Part shown: piece by piece, positions 23,155-34,200 of the stretch
Position numbering within the stretch: position 1 is the stretch's first letter
Layout: each line of letters opens with the position of its first letter
Assembly (NCBI GenBank): GCA_037176845.1
Contig: JAYKXP010000012.1
Span: 248,001-312,000, forward strand
DNA: 64,000 nucleotides
Reading direction: 5' to 3'
Origin: Paramarasmius palmivorus
Lineage: Eukaryota > Basidiomycota > Agaricomycetes > Agaricales > Marasmiaceae
Program-made: the position numbers and the translations under genes
Notes under the pieces: generated by a model
Databases searched by the model: none
The model's input: the letters and a program-made list of their open reading frames with translations, nothing else
Told to the model about the DNA's origin: nothing

Positions 23155-24800
23155 ATGCTAATCGAATTTCTGCCGCAAACAGCGCTGCTCAGCAACCCTC
23201 GAGAACAGTATGTGTTCCATGCGCATGCTCATAGTCCCTATCCAGCTGACCAAATATACCAGAAACGAATCCGTGTCCATCTCCCCAACATTGATCAGTA
23301 TACCCAAATTCATCGCAGAAAGACAGGATTTGAAGGACGGTTATCGCGAGCTGAACGACGCAGTCCTATCTTCAAGGAACGGGAGGCCCCTGATGCATAC
23401 AGGCGGCATCTACTTCGAGCTATGCTACACATACAAAGGTTCTCGGTACCTATGACCTGGGACAGACTCAAGCAAGAAGCCAACCCAAGAGAAACTAAAC
23501 AACTGAGAGAACTGATAATCAAAGAGAACATGGAGGGAGATTCCTATCCGATCCAGGCTCAGTCCGCAATCTGGGAGATTGAAGGGAGACCAGCCATGGT
23601 GTACCTATCATCACGTCAAGATACGAAAGTTTGCGTTGAAACAGTGAGTTTATTGTAGTACAAATAGCATCTCACTAAATCTGACTCAAATCCTACAGTT
23701 ACCATTAGAAAGGCAACACGACAAACATCGACTCCTTTCCTCAGTAATTGAAGCAAAGAACAAGGGAATACGATTTTATCATGACGGTTTCAAGGTAAGA
23801 GCTTCACTCAGAGATTATTCCCATAGGGTACAACACTCAAGCTCATTTTCAGAACAGTCTCATTGAACGCTATTACGAAAGTGTTCAAACGCTCTGTACC
23901 TTCAACGGCCCAAAGCCAGACCATACGTCTCGTCGACATGGCGTCCAAGCAGCCGCAGGCACAGAGTACCATCACTTTCGAATATCAACCAATGTTCCAT
24001 GGACTAGCGATCCTAAAGCCGTCAAACCTGGACTAGTCTATAGCAACGACGGCGGGAAGACAGCAATTGAACCGGCGGGTGTTCTGCATTTGGTAGAGGG
24101 TTGGGAGCAACGAGGCCATCATAATCAAGTACGTTTCCACCACCGAATCAAGCTAACACAAAAGTAATGTGTTTCTCAGGGATTATACCTATCTTCCGCA
24201 TTGTCAGGGTCTGGACAGGCTATAGGCGCCACTGCTAATTTCTATGAAACTAACAATTGTCTTGAACGATGCGTGGAGGCTGCAATGGAAGTTTTTTTCC
24301 CAGAGCAACATCATATCACCTCGAAGGCTCGTGACGCCGCCCGGGTTGTCAGCCAACGTCCAGGAGGATGCTACATTGGTCGAGCTGTTGTTTATAAACT
24401 CCAGCTCTTCCTTCACTGTGATAATGGGGATTATCAAGTATCCGCAAGCTTTCCTGCTGGCCGTTTCAATGGCGGATTCATGATAATCCCGCAGTTCAAA
24501 GCCAAACTAAAGTAAGCTCTTCAAATCTTTGTATAGTCAATAATACCGATTTCCTACAATCACAGCTATCGACCTGGCGATCTTCTTCTCATCTACGCAA
24601 ATAATGTCTGGCATACTGTGTCACCCTGGGAAGCCAAGAAGATGCATTGTAATGACAAGACCACGCCCGGGCGCGTAGGCACTGTCTTTTTTTCCCCTCA
24701 AGCGTCACTCGATCAATTACAAACTCAGGACGACTGTTGGGGAAAGGAGACTATGTTTGGAATGGTACCATCGTCTCGTCCACAAAGACACGATACATAG
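23155..24800 (+). CDS. TET/JBP-like 2-oxoglutarate Fe(II) dioxygenase
   Basis: Five exons join in phase (23155-23643, 23699-23794, 23853-24128, 24180-24511 and 24566-24800) to 475 residues. The C-terminal half has the double-stranded beta-helix signature of the TET/JBP branch: an HxD iron motif (H366-C-D368 in LHCDNGDYQ), then FPAGRFNGGFMIIPQF, a distal iron histidine (H414 in NNVWHTVSPW) and a 2-oxoglutarate-binding arginine (R434 in GRVGTVFFSP). Known members oxidise 5-methylcytosine or thymine in DNA, and basidiomycetes carry many copies, often beside transposons. The N-terminal 280 residues I do not recognise. The same-strand F-box gene starts about 195 bp downstream. All key residues are present, so activity is plausible. 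The substrate is inferred only from the family. Confidence 0.75.
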
Positions 24801-24994
24801 GTAGATCATAAAAGTGCATCTGTATCGAGTAAATTAGTTCGAGCTTGTACGCAAGAATCCATGCGATGTACACATGTTCGATCATGTGATCTTGAATGGA
24901 AAAACGCGGAGACAGTTTGCGAGGATCAGGTGTCGTTCTCTTCCGCTTCCACCTTCCAACAGCCCAAACCCCTTTGTTAATCCACTCCTTTACT

Positions 24995-26155
24995 ATGTTT
25001 CTTGCCTATTTCCACGGGAAAAGTTTAAGAACTTCCAATGTGCTTCCGAAAGAGCCATGCGACTGGAGCCAGCGTATGGCATGGAGCGCTGAGGCAACGC
25101 CAGCTCCGGATGGTTTTCTTGAAAAAATGGTTTCGGGTGAGATACCTCTGGATATACTGTACAAGGTGGGCATAACAACTTGCTCTTTAATTAGTGCTAT
25201 TGTTTGACATGGTTTCATGTAGATTTTCCCTCTGCTTCCTCCAAGAGCGCTCCAAGCCATCATGCGCTCATCGAAGATGCTTAGAGCTATGCTTCTCGAT
25301 CCATATGCTACATTTGTGTGGAGGGAGTCCTTTGCACAGAATATGGTTGATCATGTCGATAACTTCACTCCCGTTGCTCTCATCACCAATGGAACCATTG
25401 GAATTCAGCCGGTATCGCCAAGTGTGCCACTCGAAGAGGCACGGAATTCAATGGATCTAGCTACCACCCTTTTCCTGTGCTCCAACTGTCTCCTTGTTTC
25501 GCCTTCTGTACGTGCGGGGGTAGCCCATATGCGTGGCTACTGTGATACCCATCCAGTTCTTCAAGGTGTACTAGGACCTAGGGTATTCTGTGCGATGAGA
25601 ATGGTCTACTCTCTCACAACCCCGTTCCTCCTTCGAGAGGCCAAACTGGATCCTTCTACCACTACGTCAGACGAAATGGATTCTCTGGGCCATTTCTTTG
25701 AGTGTGGCTTGTGTAGAGGGCAGGGTAGGGATAGGTTCATTGGAACATGGCGCGATTCAGTATGTTGTTTTTTTTCTTCTTATCTCTGACCTTTCTGACT
25801 ATGATTGAAGCTGACGCATCAAGAACGCTACCACTTTACTCAACACCGGAATTTCTTCAGACCACCATCCACTACAAATAAGCCCTACCGCCTTCTCGGA
25901 AAAGAAGAACTTCAATATCGACGGAGCCTTTCTTCAGCGTTCGGACACCTTGAAGACATCAGTTTCGGCTGGGCTTGCAAGCGCTGTGAGCAGGATGGAG
26001 TAGAAGTTAAAGGTATGCGGGCCTTCATTGAAGACCATTTGGAGCTAGTGTAAGTGGCCAATTATTCGTTTATATGATCATACTCTGACACTGCTAGCAG
26101 TCACAGTGCTACAAACATCAACGTTCCAGGCGACTACTGTTATATCGGCGAATAG
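24995..26155 (+). CDS. F-box protein
   Basis: Exons 24995-25165, 25223-25759 and 25811-26049, plus a short last exon from 26101 to the stop at 26153-26155, join in phase. The segment EIPLDILYK-IFPLLPPRAL, split by the first intron, is an F-box helix pair, followed by MRSSKMLRAMLLDPYATFVW, the usual continuation in Agaricomycete F-box proteins. The C-terminal part has CGLCRGQG and WACKRCEQ, cysteine pairs that may bind metal. Expected role: SCF substrate receptor. The start could be 24995 or the ATG at 25076; I prefer the longer form because it keeps the family's N-terminal extension. It is convergent with the integrase gene, less than 100 bp apart. Confidence 0.75.
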
Positions 26156-26248
26156 GGGCTATACTGCATTTTGAGTAGTTAGCGGTATTCCTCCGTCGTT
26201 TTTGTTAATTTAAATGACAGTATATTAATAGCGATTATAACGTGGTAT

Positions 26249-28154
26249 CTAAATCTGAGATTCACCGAAGATAATGTCTCGACAGAAAGTCAAAGCTTGT
26301 TCCCACAAAGCCCTACGATCGTTCATGCTCCTAGAGCCTGCCTGCGGAAGCTGCCATAAATGATCATTCAGCATATTCACCTCCTCCTCTGTCATTGGAC
26401 ATTCAAATGTAGGCACCTCAACATAAGAAAGCTCCCGAGGTCGACGTGTCTGTTCCCCTCCAGTCTCGCTCATGGTGTTGCCCTCGTTTTGAGTGTTTAA
26501 GGCTTCCATGATTGTGTGGTCGTGGTTGTGAGCAAAATGATGAGTAAGGATGTCGCGGTTGTCAAGTTCCTCCCAATCAACACCGTATGACTCTGGATCT
26601 TCTGCTTCCGGATCCTCTGTAGCTTGTCCTTGTTCCATGTCTCTCCACCCATTCTCGAGTTGTCCAAAGAACCACATATCGCGGGGAGACCGTTCTCTTT
26701 GCTCCCGCTGCCTCATTGTGTGGCGATTCCAAGCCTCAGCCCATTCAAGAGCATCGTCATTGACTGCAGACAGAAATAGATGATGGAGTAGCCAACAGTG
26801 AGCACCGACATCTGGTTGAAGACCGCCTGTGGCCTCTAGACTTTTGAAAAATTCCTTCCACTTTTGACCGAACCCTTGTGTGATGTCACGCCAGAGACGC
26901 TCGATTCGAACATTGTGCACACTCCTACATGTGCTAGTCAGCAAGAACGAGAGATAATACTGACAGAAGCATACCTTCCCCAGATATAAGATCCCCGTTC
27001 ATACCCGTAGCTATCTTCCATGAACTCAGCAACCTCGATATTTTCCCCTCCGTGATCTCCCCTAACCCGACAGGGTGTTCCATGCACTGCTCTAGCCTCG
27101 TGAAAAAGAGCTGCAACAGTATCAGCTCTGTTGTTATCACTGGCGCGGATCCCGGTGACAAATCTTGAATAGCCATCAACGAAGGCATGTATGACAACAC
27201 GGTAGCGTATTAGATCTGGAATTGAAGTCAAGTTCGAGAAATCGATAGGTACAAAGAAAATTGCATACTGTGTTGACCGTCGTGATGCCAAAGAGCGTTT
27301 GGTCCCGCCACTCTGTATACTCTGCGATGAATCCTTCTATGTATCATCCCAGCTGGCATCCCCTGAACGCGCTCATAGGATGCTCGAACGCGCTCCCGTG
27401 GAACTGAATGACCAAGGTGTCGCAGATGCCCCAGAATCATGCGCCGTCCAAACATAGGAAATATCTTGAGGATATGAGCGATGACTTTGTCCAAATCGTC
27501 GTCACTAAGGGTCGTTGCGGACGAAGACCTCTGTCCGCCTCCGTGGGGGTGATAGAGGCGAACTCTCTGTCCCGTCTCTGCGTCGTCATACTCTACGTAG
27601 ACCGGGGCTCCAGGTTCCACAAGTCCGTAATCTCTAGCTCTGCGATTCACAGTTCGGGCGGAACATTGAAAGGTATCTGCCAGACCTGAAGGACCCCGTA
27701 ACTCTAGGCCCGTAGCTAAAAGACCCGGATTGATTTCGCGACGCGGCCTTCCAGGACGACCAGTATACACGAGATATGAAGTCTAGAGTCACAAAATGAG
27801 TCCATTGAGATCGTATGCCTTGAAACTGTTGTACACACGGCAACAGAAGGCCATTCCGTATTGTCTGCACCATCTCGTGATTGTTCTATTGCTCCTTCAA
27901 GGGCGGTGATCATTTCGTTGATGCTGGAAGTGATGACCTGAAAGTCACCAGACGGAACACTGCGTCTATACTTGAGAAGTTGTCAGCATTATCACCAAGC
28001 AATTTGAAGCCAGCCCACGCACCAAGGTTACAGAGTCTATTAAATCACAAGCCTGGCGTCGATGCTCCTCAAGTCGAGCTCTATCTCCAATTTCCGTCAA
28101 TAAGGCGGCTCGAACTCTTTGACCTAGTTCATGGTAGGCCCGAGAGATAGTCAT
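26249..28154 (-). CDS. Integrase-core (DDE) protein, transposon-derived
   Basis: Five exons on the minus strand (28154-28032, 27937-27839, 27782-27269, 27215-26975 and 26924-26249) join in phase to about 550 residues. The N-terminus is helical. Next comes a DNA-binding-like segment (TGRPGRPRREINP, then a helix-turn-helix around SGLADTFQCSARTVNRRARD). The integrase core has WHHDGQHNLIRYR (first Asp), GDHGGEN (second Asp) and SVHNVRIERLW (Glu), with 34 residues between the second Asp and the Glu, a typical DDE spacing. All three acidic residues are present. Such proteins are abundant in mushrooms and animals and derive from DNA transposons. I found no flanking terminal repeats, so it may be a stranded transposase or a domesticated gene. 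The first exon is uncertain; an upstream start is possible. Confidence 0.8.
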
Positions 28155-29655
28155 AAATCGTTCTGCGTCTCCCAGCAGTTGCCTTGAGTTGTCAGCGCCA
28201 GACCTCTGGCTAGAATGTGCATAGTCAATGAAGAGGAATAAGATCAATAGTGCGTAGAGGTGCAATGGAAACAGAGATGAGATCTTCATAGTTGTTGCAG
28301 GCGGTACGAACAATGAGAAAGTACACAAACGCTCGCAGTACACTATTATGGTAAGATACCCGGCTCCGCCACATTTTTTCCGTCTACAGTAACACAAGAA
28401 TTCAATAAACCTGCATCAATTTTGATCCTTCTGTTTATAGTTTCGGCCGATAGATTCACATTGATGCCAGAGTTTTTCCAAACATTCTGTAAAAGTTCAA
28501 CAAGAATAGACACCATGAATCGTTGTCTCCCGCGAGATTTTTAAGTGCGTAAGTGATTACCATAGCGATACGAAAACGGACGACAAGATGGCAAAACGCG
28601 TTAGAAAGATTTATATGAAATTACGTTGCACGGTACAGATTGCCCGCACAGTAAGAAATTAACAGCAAAAATTAGAATTCTGTATTGCAATCAAAATTAC
28701 ACCGCCTTGAGAAGATGCCAACTTCATCACCGTTTTCATTTACCTCTACCCAAATACCAAAGCCAAATACAAAAGAGAGTTTTGTCCAGGGAGGACCCCC
28801 AAAGAGACGAAAGACGCGACTCCACTCTGTCTTTCGGTTCACCCCGACCCACGAAGATGCGGACCCGAAGAACAAACACATTCAAGAAGAATCGGTAATT
28901 TCTTAAGAGCGACAATTCGAACCAGAACCTGCTCCAACTTTATATGTTCCGGTTCGACACAAGGCTGAAGTTTGGACGTAAAACCGGTACTCCAAGAGCG
29001 GCATTGTCCAATTCCCACAAGATATTACGACTCTAGTCCTACTCGTAGCTCGTGCTTTCAGCATCAAATCGCTCTGCGCTGGTTATTCTGTCGGGAACAT
29101 GTCATTATCCGTGTCAGGACAGAACATAACACCTTTCAGGTGAGGACATAACAATTTCTCCACACCTATTCTCATGGTGGAGCATGTCTAGAAATGTGAA
29201 CGCATAATCTTACGATTGCCACCGTCCCCGAACCGGCCCCTTCGAGGGTTCAAGCATTCGACGCAGTCCTCAACTGTAGGGCGTTTACCTAGGCGATCAA
29301 GTCGATAACGGTCAATGGTGTTTCCCTCAACCTGACAGAATGTTGTAGCACGAAGGATAAAACAATTTGGTGACAAGCATAAACCATCGACATTGATTCA
29401 ATATGCTCAGTTCCGATGACGATAGCGATAGAGCGTCTTCCCTGTCATTCCTATATCAATGAACTCGGAAGAAGACGTCGCCGACATCTCAATCAAGTAA
29501 CAACCAGGTTAAGGGTGCGTATGGTTTCTTCAGCTGTCATGGAGCTAAACTCGGACACTGATCGCTGATTGAGTAGATCGAACAAGGGCAGTGGACAGAC
29601 GGGGAATGTTCAGCCACTGGTGGGCAACGCTCCCCGGCTCTCGGAAAAACATTGC
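28155..29655. other. No supported gene
   Basis: Short open frames at 28626-28906 (plus) and 29188-29376 (minus) have no splice support or recognisable motif. The last part is the upstream region of the large helical gene. Confidence 0.45.
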
Positions 29656-29662
29656 TATAAAA
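29656..29662 (+). promoter_or_regulatory. TATA box
   Basis: TATAAAA lies 81 bp upstream of the ATG at 29743, at a usual distance for a fungal core promoter. A CT/CA-rich leader follows it. Confidence 0.6.
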
Positions 29663-29742
29663 CGAGAAATTGCTTGCTAAATGCTCTTCAGAATCCTCGG
29701 ACTCCTAACTCCCCTTCACAAACACCTCAGTCATCTTCGAAC

Positions 29743-32233
29743 ATGTCAACCGACAATGTATTCCTCGCATTTAGCCCCGGCAACAAGCTTACTTCGTTGG
29801 AAACCTTTGCACCAAAGCTCATCACAGCTCGTGTTGCGTTAAACGACCTGATCATCTTTCCTCACCTTGAGAGCATGATCGTCGGAAACGATGGTTCAAA
29901 AGATGCTCAGAATCTTTATCAGCTCGTCAACGCCGGTATCGCTCGCTTCAACAACCTCACATCTATCAACATCGGGCTTGCTCGCAATGTCATTAGCTAT
30001 GATTCGGCGTTTACCAACCTCGTCGACTCGTTCAATATCGAGACCCTTGTAGAAACCATGCAACCAGTCGCTAAAGAACACGCCGCCCTCGCCCGCGGCC
30101 ACTCTGAATACAACCAGAGCTTCTTCAAGGAGGTGAGAATACGTAAACAACACGTTCGTATATATGCTGATCAACAATTATAGTTCACAGAATATCTCGA
30201 CAACATCAATGAGCGCATTGGGGAAATGGACAACAAGATCAGTGAACTTGACAAAAAGATTCGTGAGAGCTCTGGGAACCTAGCTTCTCAAGGCATTGTT
30301 GAAACTCTCTGGAAGACTCTCAAAGTAAGGATACTGCTGTTACACCGCAGCCACTTTCTCAATCCAACGCCTCTTGTGTTTAGGATGTGTACAGGCTCGC
30401 ACCGGAAGCGATCAAGTCCAAGTCGCAGCTCGCTCGTCTACTCCAACTGACGCTGAAGGATCTTGCTGGGACGTTTGACAAGCTTTTCGAGGAAAAATAT
30501 CGTTTGGAGAAGATACTGAAGAGCCTGCGTGCTATTCAAGATGAGTTGCGGCGGGTGAAGACAAAATTCATCGCACTCTCCAAAGGCCTCATGCCGGTTC
30601 TCGACGACTCGGCTTCACTCTTGGACGTTTGGGAAGATGTATATGATCGCATGGTTCCAGTAGCCCATGATACGTCTATGGTTCCCCCGGCTACCTCAAC
30701 TGTGCTGAAGAAAGCGTGGTCCGAACTTGCGAAGGCAGCGAGAGCCTATTGTGATGCTGTATTGGGCTCTCCTGATCGAACTCCGCCACAAGGTGGACAC
30801 AAGAGTCTTGCACTCCCTATCCCGGTTACCGAAGAAGAGATCACGATGGCGGAATGGGTCTTGGAGCTCAGTTCCGCCGATGATGTAACGGCGTCCAGCG
30901 GAGAATCCCCCGATTATAGCATCCTACAAAGTGATGAAGACATAGTAAAGCGTGTATTAAAGTGTGTCCTCCGTCGCCTAGCCCTCTTCGTTCTACTAAT
31001 CAATTGGTAGCCCGCCAAACACTGCAGTAGCTCGGCTCCAAGCGCTTGCCGATCACACAGGAAAAATCATTAATCAATTCGATGTAAGGTTCATACTCTC
31101 ATGCCATTTATTATGCATTTTGATCATTTCTATGACCAGGAACTTATTCAACAACCATACGTAGAGCAACTTGTTTGTACGGATCCACGAGACCCAGAAG
31201 GCAAGAAAAAGGTATCAGTTTATGCCATGACGGCCCATTATCGCTCTGTGAGTTTGGATTATCATTCCCGTTTGCTACGACGCGTCGACGCTCACAAACG
31301 ATTTCATAACAGGAGTACCAGAAGTTGCAAGGAGAAACTCGCGCAGCTGCTAGGAATCTCAAAACCTATGCTACGAGTCAAAAGCTCCTCCTTCCAAAGG
31401 TCAAGGCCGGGAAGCAAGTTGGATCTGGAGACATTGACGTCAAGACATTCATTGAAACCAATAGGGTTCTAGTCGAGAAGTATAAGGAGCAAGCTGCAGG
31501 TCTCACTTCGAAATAGTACGTATGCCTCTGTTTATTTTACCACCGATGATGACATTGACGTGGACTTGATCTAGCAATGACATTAAAGATAAATGGGACA
31601 TGGCCATCAACGTGGTTGAAAAGAGCATCACAGAGTGTACGGCAACCATTACCAAGTGGGAGAAAAGCATTGGAGACATGACGCGGGAAATGAAAAGGAG
31701 GCTTCTCTATTCTGCCCTTTTAGCAGTTGGTGCCTTTGTTGTATTCGCTTCGCGTGCCTTTATTCCTGGGGGCATACTCGCTGCTCTTGGTATTGCTGGA
31801 TATCTGGGACGTCTGTCAATTGAGCAGCTCATTCAAGCGGGCAAGGTGTGTCCCCTTCTCTAACTATTTTAACTATTATTTACGTTCAAAAAGATCATAA
31901 TCGCGATTCGTGAGCTCTTTTCAGCTATAGCAATTGCTAAGGAGACTCGTACCAAACTTGAGAGGTCAGACTATTGACTTTTTGACTGAACTGTCTATCT
32001 GACGCTCAATCATCAGGCTTTTACCATACCTGAAAGACATCGCCAAAAGCCTATCTGATGTTGCGAGCATCTGGAACGATATTTCCCAAAGCACGAACAA
32101 CCTTGACGGGTTTTACATGCTCCTTGCAGGTCCCACTGGTTCTGTTGTGTTGGATAAATTGAGGTCTACAATAATCGAGAATTGGGATGCCGTTTCCAAA
32201 GCTTGCACAAGATACCTAGAAAAAACTGCTTAG
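29743..32233 (+). CDS. Large helical protein with hydrophobic hairpin; pore-former-like
   Basis: Nine exons join in phase: 29743-30132, 30184-30324, 30384-30961, 31011-31083, 31140-31247, 31313-31515, 31575-31845, 31894-31964 and 32017-32233. The product has 683 residues. It is almost wholly alpha-helical, with long amphipathic and coiled-coil stretches at about residues 110-260 and 400-540. Residues about 541-575 form the only strongly hydrophobic segment, with a Pro-Gly-Gly turn in the middle, so it could be a membrane hairpin. A further helical part follows. Long helices around one hydrophobic hairpin are the layout of ClyA/HBL/Xax-type alpha-helical pore-forming proteins. That likeness is structural inference from composition, not a sequence match. 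There is no signal peptide at the start, so it would act in the cytoplasm unless released. Alternatives are a membrane-remodelling or dynamin-unrelated coiled-coil protein. All exons are intact. Confidence 0.7.
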
Positions 32234-33044
32234 CCATGCATGTATCTTTAACTGGAAGCAGTGACAATTGACTTGTGACAAGGAACCCTCGTTAACGACC
32301 TGTAATAGTGACATATACCTTTATCGTGCATGAAGATAAATTGACGCCTTTCAATCGATAGACTTCTATACCATAAACTAAGGGCGCCCATACGATACTG
32401 TAGCTTCTCGATGTTCTTAACATGAAAAATTAAATTGAAGACTTCGCTTCGACGAGCGACCGACTTGGCGGAGCTTATTTGCCTTCCTTGACAAATACTT
32501 CCAACCTCTATACAGTACGAGTACAGTAATGAGCCCTCTCAGGGACTCAAAAAAATGCCGACTTCGACCTTCGACAAGATAGCTAAGATCTGAACGTCAA
32601 ATCCCTCCGGAGCAGTGCAATCCCCGGTGGAATTCTATTCCTGCTGTTTCCAAAGACAAGCACATCAATATGAAGGGCGTCAGCTAAATAATCTTCCAAG
32701 ACCTGGGAATCGTGCGAGCTGATGCGTTCAACTAGGGAGAGGAGCGACTGGATCTATTTTCGACTACGGAAGCTCGTACAATACATCAGTCCCCTACTGA
32801 GAGCTTGACACCCGGGAGGAATGGCTTGTATTTCTTCGGTATCGTCTCCATCAACCGTGGTCAAATGCGAAGAATACGATGTTATCGCTGGGTGTTGACA
32901 ATGTGACCGTGCCTCTTCGGCGCTGAAGCTATACATAATGGGGCCACGACATTTTTGAGTAACGGTACTTGAGTAACATTTCAAAAATGTGTAGGCCCTA
33001 CATAATGTCAGTAACTTAAAAAAGGTCTAAGGAACCAAAGGGAA
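32234..33044. other. Intergenic with one small hairpin
   Basis: No gene. At 32942-32998 two 18-base arms (GGGCC...ACATTTTTGA and its complement, three mismatches) flank a loop with GTAAC-type words. This may be a decayed MITE end pair. Confidence 0.5.
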
Positions 33045-34010
33045 AGGTATCTCGTTTAGAACTTTAGATTCTGTTGGTCGAACATACAAGCTGAAAGCCC
33101 GGAAAGAGGAGATATCGGAAAAAGGAAGGTACTTGTCTATTTGAGCCCACACGAGGATGTCGCACATACAATGTGATAACGGTGAGAGTGAAGAAAGAAT
33201 TAGGGATGCATCTTGATATTCAAAATAGCATGCCCATTGCCATGAATGATAAAGGCATTGACAGAGAACCGAAAACGCCCCATAGACAGGGCTCAACCGG
33301 CGATTGCCAGAAAGGATTGTCATAGCAACGTAATACTCAAACCGATAAAGCTGTCGTCTCTGTCCCTGAAAAATAAAAAACGACACTGGTCATTGAACAC
33401 GACGAAACCTTATTCACTTACCTGCTCCTCACCAATGACCATGCACGATGCCTACTAGTACCATAACACCCATCTCCCCGCCTCTACATATTCAATGGCC
33501 AAGCGAACATGACCGGACCGTTGATGATCATGATGTAATGGGCGCGTCGAGAACCCCAGTGATGACAAACCACTGAAGAAACCGCTGGCGTTTGCTAAAA
33601 CGACATTCATCCAACTTATCCACGACCCCAACACCCACAAAATTAGGAGTAGCCCCAGGCCCGGGAGAAGTAGAACGAGAAGGGATGCCTTTGAAGAGGA
33701 GGAAACCAGGAAGAGTGTGAGTCGCCTGATAGACATCGCTGACCTTGTGCTGACCTTGTGCTGACCTTGTGCTGACGCTTCTCTTCTTCTCTTCGCTTTG
33801 GTCTTCTCCTTCTCTTACCGCACCGACACCAGCTCAACATTCTGCACTGAATGCTGCCGTACCAAACTCCGCTGTACGAACGTTCCTTGCGAAAAATGTG
33901 TTTCTCGAAGCTGCGCTACTATCTGCCCTGATATCTCGCTCACTGCTGGAAAGCATAAAAGACTGGTTTCAGCCGACATAGAAATGCTACAAGAACGGAT
34001 AAGCAAGTGA
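33045..34010 (+). repeat. Segmental duplication, copy 2
   Basis: The same-orientation counterpart of 9680-10665; shared landmarks are listed there. On the minus strand the 5' part once encoded a hydrophobic multi-pass-like protein (open to 33027-33386); on the plus strand the 3' part carries a Zn2Cys6 gene remnant. This copy is better preserved in the Zn2Cys6 part. Confidence 0.8.
33741..33777 (+). repeat. 11-bp tandem repeat, 3 units
   Basis: CTGACCTTGTG is repeated three times exactly, followed by CTGAC. The paralogous site near 10437 has only one CTGAC, so the expansion happened after the duplication. Confidence 0.9.
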
Positions 34011-34200
34011 CGTGAACAAGTGAGAGAGTTGGAGGATTTGTTGACAGGCTTTAGGACCCGGGCATCCACTGTTGAGAGAAGAGTTATTGGGGTCTGCGAG
34101 TCCACCGAAGACGACGAATGTGGGTTTGATGAATATATTGCCCATGTCCCGCACCGACACTACCCCCTCGTCCTCCACTACCCACATCCACACCCTCAGT
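33840..34200 (+). pseudogene. Zn(II)2Cys6 transcription factor fragment with nonsense codon
   Basis: The frame reads ECCRTKLRCTN.PCEKC.SRSCATICPD, a complete six-cysteine binuclear cluster (C-x-C-C / C / C-x2-C / C-x4-C type) as in fungal Gal4-like DNA-binding domains, then SLTAGKHKRLV and a coiled-coil start. After IS-K comes TGA (34008-34010) where the coiled coil should continue; the next codons read REQVRELEDLLTG in the same frame. A single CGA-to-TGA change explains it. No ATG-led exon with good context precedes it. It is a dead duplicate. Confidence 0.6.

Noticed and set aside
26249..28154. Complete cut-and-paste transposon around the integrase gene
   Set aside because: No inverted terminal repeats or target duplication could be seen on either side.
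28626..28906. Overlapping plus-strand frames of 73 and 90 codons
   Set aside because: Basic, low-complexity text with no partner exon; probably chance.
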